This document shows positions 39,701-45,700 of a DNA stretch of 64,000 nt, in pieces. The position numbers and the translations under genes are program-made. Under the pieces are notes generated by a model. It did not search any database, had not been told where the DNA came from, and saw only the letters and a list, made by a program, of their open reading frames with translations. Source of the DNA: Corythucha ciliata (Eukaryota > Arthropoda > Insecta > Hemiptera > Tingidae); NCBI GenBank assembly GCA_038030265.1, contig CM075942.1, positions 63,740,926 to 63,804,925 on the forward strand, in the 5' to 3' direction. How positions within the stretch are numbered: the stretch's first letter is position 1; each line of letters starts with the position of its first letter.

Positions 39701-42700
39701 ATCTCGATGAAACTTCTAGACCAAAACTGAGAAAAAATTGCTGATTTGCTGATTCTCGGTGTATAAATGCCACTTTATGGTTCTAATGAAGACAAAAACT
39801 CTTATTTGCTGGTTTTTGATGAAATTGAGACGTGCCCCGGTGTTTACTTTTTTGCAAGCGCCAAAACGCAAGAAATAACTTTAAAAAGGCAAGAAAACCC
39901 GCTAATTCAAGGCTTTAAAAGTGGACGAAATCACGGCTAAAATTGAATGAAAAAAAAAAAAAAAAAAAGTTCTATCCAGGGCTGAAATTGAGAAAAACGT
40001 ACGAAAAATTTGGAACTGAAATTGCAAAAAGTCGCCTTCTCACGAATTCAAAAGAGAATAGCCGCTGTTTCGCAGCTAAATTAGCGAAAAACGCTAATTC
40101 ACGACGGAAATTCAGCGGAATGGCTCATTAGCAGCTAAAATTGGGACAAACGCTGATCCACAGCCAATTATGAGAAAATTGCTAATTGGTAAAATTGTGA
40201 GAAATTGCTAATTCGCTAATGAAATTAACATAAATAGCGTTAATTAGCACATAAAATTGAGGCAATCATAAGTCGATGACACAAATGAAAAGAATCACTA
40301 AACGATTCGCGGCTAAAATTGAGAAATATCTGGATAAAATTGGGAAAAACGCAAATTCCTGTTTAAAATTGAGTAAAACGCTTATTCGCTGTTAAAATGT
40401 AGGAAAACACAAATCCGTGACTTCTGAAGGCAAATCACGAATTAGCGTGGCTGAAATTTAAAAAAAAAAACGGCACTTCAGTGACAAATCGGAATCAGGT
40501 GGGAAAAAGTGCTAATTCAATGCTGGAAGGATAAAAATCGGTAATTTGCGGCAAAAATTGAAGAAAACTTGAATTCGAGGCAAAAATTGGTCAAATCCTC
40601 GTCCAATTTCCCTTGTGATGCCCTGCTTGCACTACACCGCCCCGGTGAATAATCACCGCCGGTCACACACTTGGGCCGGAACATCGCGTGCCTTGTTCGA
40701 TTAGATCCTGGGTACAATTTTCCTTCGCGCATGCCAAGTTACTCTCTATAAACATGAGGTACACGAAGTTAAATAAATATGTACCAGATAAAACGGAAGT
40801 AGTGGAGTGGGCTAGGGGGGTCTGGAGACGAGCTCTTCGGGTGACCCACGCTATTTTCCATCACATTCTCTTTTTTTCCAGGTGTTCACGAAAGCTCGAA
40901 TCATGTTTAGCCTTGGAGGCTCCATCTATTCTGGTCGAACAGTCACCTACACTTACATGCCGGACAAAGTGTTGGAACACGCAAGAAATGTAACGATTCA
41001 TCTACACCATCACGTTGCTCGCTACGTGAAACTCATGCTATACTTCGCTGATCGCTGGATTATGATATCTGAAGTGAACTTTGAATCAGGTAGCCCAGGT
41101 GACAATCACTTTTAACAACACTTTAACTTACTCATTCCTTTCCGACTCAGAACCGATTGACACTAATATAACCGACGAAATTGGGGCGTCGTTGGCGGAA
41201 GAAGAAATAATTATAAAATCTGGAGGTGTACACGATTCAGCTTGGGAAAGCTACGAAACTAGTAAGTCCGGATTTCGTACTTATGCCGTTTTCACTCATG
41301 AGATTCCTGTATCCGACTCCCCTATCGAGGATACCAAAAATACACTACAGTCAAGGCGCTCCTTCACACTTATATTCCGGAATCGCATACTTTTAGTATC
41401 CGATACCAGAATCTTAAGTGTGAACGAGCGCGTTTGCCTCGATTCGGGAATCGGATACCGGAATCTCAAATGTGAAAACTGCCTTATTGTTAAACTTTTA
41501 CTTATTTGTTCTGGTTTTATTCATAGTAGCGGCTCCAACTGAAGAAAACGGTTACGTAGAAGTTATAATTGGCGTCCTGACAGCGGTCATGCTTCTTCTT
41601 CTCGGAGTTTTCGTGATCATTTTAGTTCTAAGTCGGAGGCAAAAGCTTCAGGGATCACCGACTACAATTCTTCGGAATCCTTTTGGAGTTACGATCAACA
41701 TGAAAGTTTGTGGATTCTCATTATTCATCGCTTTTAGTACCGCGTTAATACATAATGAATTATGTGGTAGGACTTTTTGTCGAATTTGTCTCCTATGAAC
41801 GGCGGACTGGTGCGAGTGAGCACAAATCCTGTTCCGGCCTCCCATGCGGCTACTCCGCCATCAAGTCATTCATCGATGAGCTTCGAAGCCTCTCACCACT
41901 ACCACACACCACTGGTCAATCCTTACTACGCCACTGCTTCTTATACTACAATTAGAAACGATACAACTAACCGAGGTAATTTGTCCATTATTTTTAATTC
42001 GTCCGGTAATTTGTCGATACTGACTGGCTTCTCGCAGAAAAATTGGACTATTATTTAAATCGGGGAGTCTATTGGACTATCTAATAACCAAAACCATTTT
42101 ATCTTGTTGCTTCACAGATGATTCTGCCCAATCGGATTCTGCATCACCAATGAAAGAAACTATTTATTCAAAGACAACCATGAATGATGATACATCCAGT
42201 GAAGTCAGTTCGACGGGAAAGTCAAAACTGCTCTTACAACCCACGGATCACCACGCCAGTTCAGCTTCATTCTCCAGTCTTCAGATTCACAGCAGTGAAA
42301 CAGTAATTTCGAAAAGTCACAGCGCTTGCAATGGAGCAGCTACTATGGCGCGGGGAGCTAGTCAAGCTTCTCCCTACGCAGTCACCGGTCCTGATTCGCC
42401 CATAAGAAAACGTTACCACACTGCACCTCGAGAGAAACACCGGGTAATATTTCTTGTTAATTGTACTACCTACAAATTTTTTTATTATTTTTTGTATTCT
42501 TTTTAGATGGTTCCCCCTTCTGTATCATGGAACATTGCCCCCAGCATGGGCCATTCCTACAAGTGTCGCGAGGGGGAACTGATTATCATTCCTCGATTCT
42601 GCCTGAATGTCACTCAAAACCAAGGCTCGTGCCATGCTGGCGATGTAATTACGGTCAACGTTCATCAATGCTTAAAAATTCTTGAACTTAAACCAAATTT

Positions 42701-45700
42701 TCCCCATCCAGGTTTTTTTTTGTGATATGGAAGGTGAAAAAGTCGACAAGAGCCGAGTAGTTGTTAAGACAATGCCAGGGGAGTCCCTTCGTGAAATGAA
42801 ACTATTGTCATCATTGAATGACCAGAATGTCGCCAGAATACTCGGTGTCTGCCCCACTGAAAATCCTCCGTGGGCCGTGATCGAATTCCCTGCAGATCTG
42901 GGTGATCTTGTCCAACTTCTTCAGGAAAACAACGGTCTCAAGTTGGTATCAATATTTCGCAATAGTTTAATCTCTTCGCACTTCAACTTTGCTCTTAATT
43001 TTTTTAAGCCAATGTGCTGATATAAGTAGTGTTGCTAACTGAAATCTCACAAAATCGGGACAAAAGTTTAAAATTCCAAACCCAAACGGGACAAAATAGG
43101 GAAAAACGGAACACTCGACTTGAGATGTCGTCATGTACAGGGCACTAGCGAAGGACGTGCTTGAGTTCGAACAAATCTAACCACAAAAAACATTGAAGCG
43201 CAAAAAAACTTGAACCCCTGAAAGCTCGAACCACAGAAAGCTGTACCCAACCCGGTTTGTGTCTTGTCCCTGGGACTAACGGGTTAGGGCATTAATGTGA
43301 CCCTTTCTCATTGTGAGAAGGCGAAGAAAGCTGTACCAAAAAAAAAAAAGATCTAACCGCAAAATGCTCTAACCACAAAAGCTCTGACCACAAAATGCTC
43401 TAACCACAAAATGCTTTAACCACCAATTGCTCTAACCACCGGTTGCAACACAAGACAGCGGCACCATAACTAACGATGGGCCAGAAAATGCTGTCGTAGT
43501 ACAGCAGCCGGCTTCGGTGACTGCCCCCCCCCCCACTGGTGACCAACAATTCCGCGGAGTTTTTCTGCTCAATTTTCTGCAGCTTTGTGCGTAACCCGTT
43601 CAAGTGTGGACCGTCTTGTAACGTTGGAGAGAGCCACACGCCGAGGTATTTGACTGTGGCGCTGAACGGGGTGGAAATTGTTGAGGAGTCAAAAAGTCTG
43701 AAGCCGCGGTTGAGCAAGGAGGAGGAAGACTAGGATCTTAGTTGTCGGTACATTGATTATGTACATCGATACATTGTCGGCACCATTCTGTTACAAGAGT
43801 GGTTGCTCTAACGGCCTTCTGGCGGGCTGTGATTGGGGTGTGGGCCTCGACGAGTATGGCCAGGTCGTCTACGTAGCAGAATGGTGCTAGGCCTTCCTCC
43901 TCTAGGTGCCGCAAGAGTTCATCTACAAGGAGGCTCCAGAATAATGGAACCACAGGAGAGCCTTGGGGGCATCCGGAGGTGACGTTGAGGGTGGCGCGCT
44001 GTGGACCGTTCGTTGGTCGAAGTAGCTGACTAAAAGGCCGTATATGTCCGAGGAAAGACGGAGCGCCCTTAAGAAAGCCAAAACAGCCGGCCACCAGGCG
44101 GTGTCGAACGCTCCTTGAACGTCGAAGAAAAGGGCGAGGACCATGTTGGCTGAAGAGCTACAGGCTGAGGAGGTGAGGCTGTCGATGGCCTGGGTGGTGT
44201 TTCATCGAGGGATACTTTCAAACTGGTGGCGGTGTATAGTAGGTAGTACCTGTGAACGAATGGTGCGGAGTATGAGATTGTCCAGAATATTGCCCTCCGC
44301 GTCGCCAGGGGGGCCCCGCCCAGCTTTAGGTAGCTTTAGGCTAAGCGGCTGCTCTTCCAGGCTGGTGGAAAATGTTGGAGTTCCTTGCATGCGTTGAAAA
44401 GACCCGTGTATGCATTCAAGGCGTTGTCTGGAAGGTTCTGGAAATGTTCAGTGGACGGGCCAGCGGCTTTATTTACACGGAGCGCCTCGATGGCTGCTCG
44501 TACGTCATCAGTCGTCCATTGTTCGGCCGGTGGTTCCGACGTCGGTAGGCGGACAGAGCGACGTAGGGCTCGGTCCATTGAGGAGTCCATCAAATGGTCA
44601 TCTTCATGAAAGAGATGTTTCAGCAAAGCTAGGTTGTGGTTTCGAATGGAATCCGTGTTTTGGCTGAGTGTTGGGAAATTCGAGGGGGAGTGGGTGGTAA
44701 TTTTCTCCCTGATAATCTTGTAGGGGGCTCCCCAGGGTTGCTTTCCCAGCTCTTCGGTGGAGAATCTTCGCCAGGCCAGGCGTTTGGCTTTCTGTATTGC
44801 GGCCTTTAGGCGGTGGCGTGCGTTGACGTACTGCTCCTGCAATGCAGGGCGGGCGTCTTCTGATGAACGTAAAAGAGACTTGAGGGATAGTCGTGTATTG
44901 AGACGTAGCTCCGTGAGTTCAGGGTTCCACCATGATACGGAGCCATGAGCCCCCAAGGTGGTCATCGGAATGGTGTGAGCAGACCCGAGATTTAGTGCAG
45001 ACACAAGTGTCGAGCGGGTCACCTCGATGCTGACAAGGGGGCTGGCGGCAGGTTGCGAGAGGTCGTCGTTGTCCGCAATCGCAACGTATTCCTTGACAAG
45101 AGCGCGATATGCGTTTCAGCGAGCATGGGAAAAATTAGGACGGGTCGAGCTCCGGGTTCGAGTCGACCGGGTACCGCTTAGGCTCCTGGTGAAAAGAGTG
45201 TGCTCGGTGGGAAATGGCTATGTTGGTGGAAATCGGTTGTCTTCTGAAGGCGACGATGTGTTACGGCCGCAATATCTATGAACGACGTCCCTTGCGGGCC
45301 GACGGAAGTGGGGCGGGTTCGCTGTCCGATGATAGTACGATCCAACGATTGGATAATGGGGAAGAAGAGACGTTGCGCGCAGTGTGGTGGTGCGCGAGTT
45401 CCAGGCAGGGTGTTGTGCGTTGACGTCTCCGGCCAGTAGCATTGGGAGAGAGTGTAGGTGACCCAGCACGCTATTTAGGTGATCTAGGCGGGAGCAATTG
45501 TCCTGTGGGTAGGGGGGAGGTACAGTGAGATGATGTAGAGAGGGGTGGGAAGTTCCAGTATTGCGACGGCGAGCCAGGGCGTCGATAACTCCGGAAGAAA
45601 GATGGACGGTACATGACGGGCGACGTGGAGAACGGCGAATTGCGGAGACGAGCTTCTAGGAGGAGGATACGTACGGTATCCGTAGGGGATACCTGTTTTG

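Larger units (their letters stand above)
805..40881 (+). other. Giant 40-kb intron of the DDR gene
   Basis: Donor CCAG|gtaatt at 805; acceptor tttttccag at 40881. Both flanking exons are phase 0 and join in the middle of the discoidin-like domain ([12 protein letters not shown]), so the junction is well supported. The intron holds an antisense isocitrate dehydrogenase-like gene, at least three LINE bodies, hAT-like elements and long arrays of ~30-bp repeats. Confidence 0.85.

Noticed and set aside
42645..42656. Alternative DDR donor after GATGTAATTACG (gtcaac)
   Set aside because: It keeps the frame but inserts extra residues; the upstream gtaatt donor gives the exact family spacing ([10 protein letters not shown]) and a better consensus.
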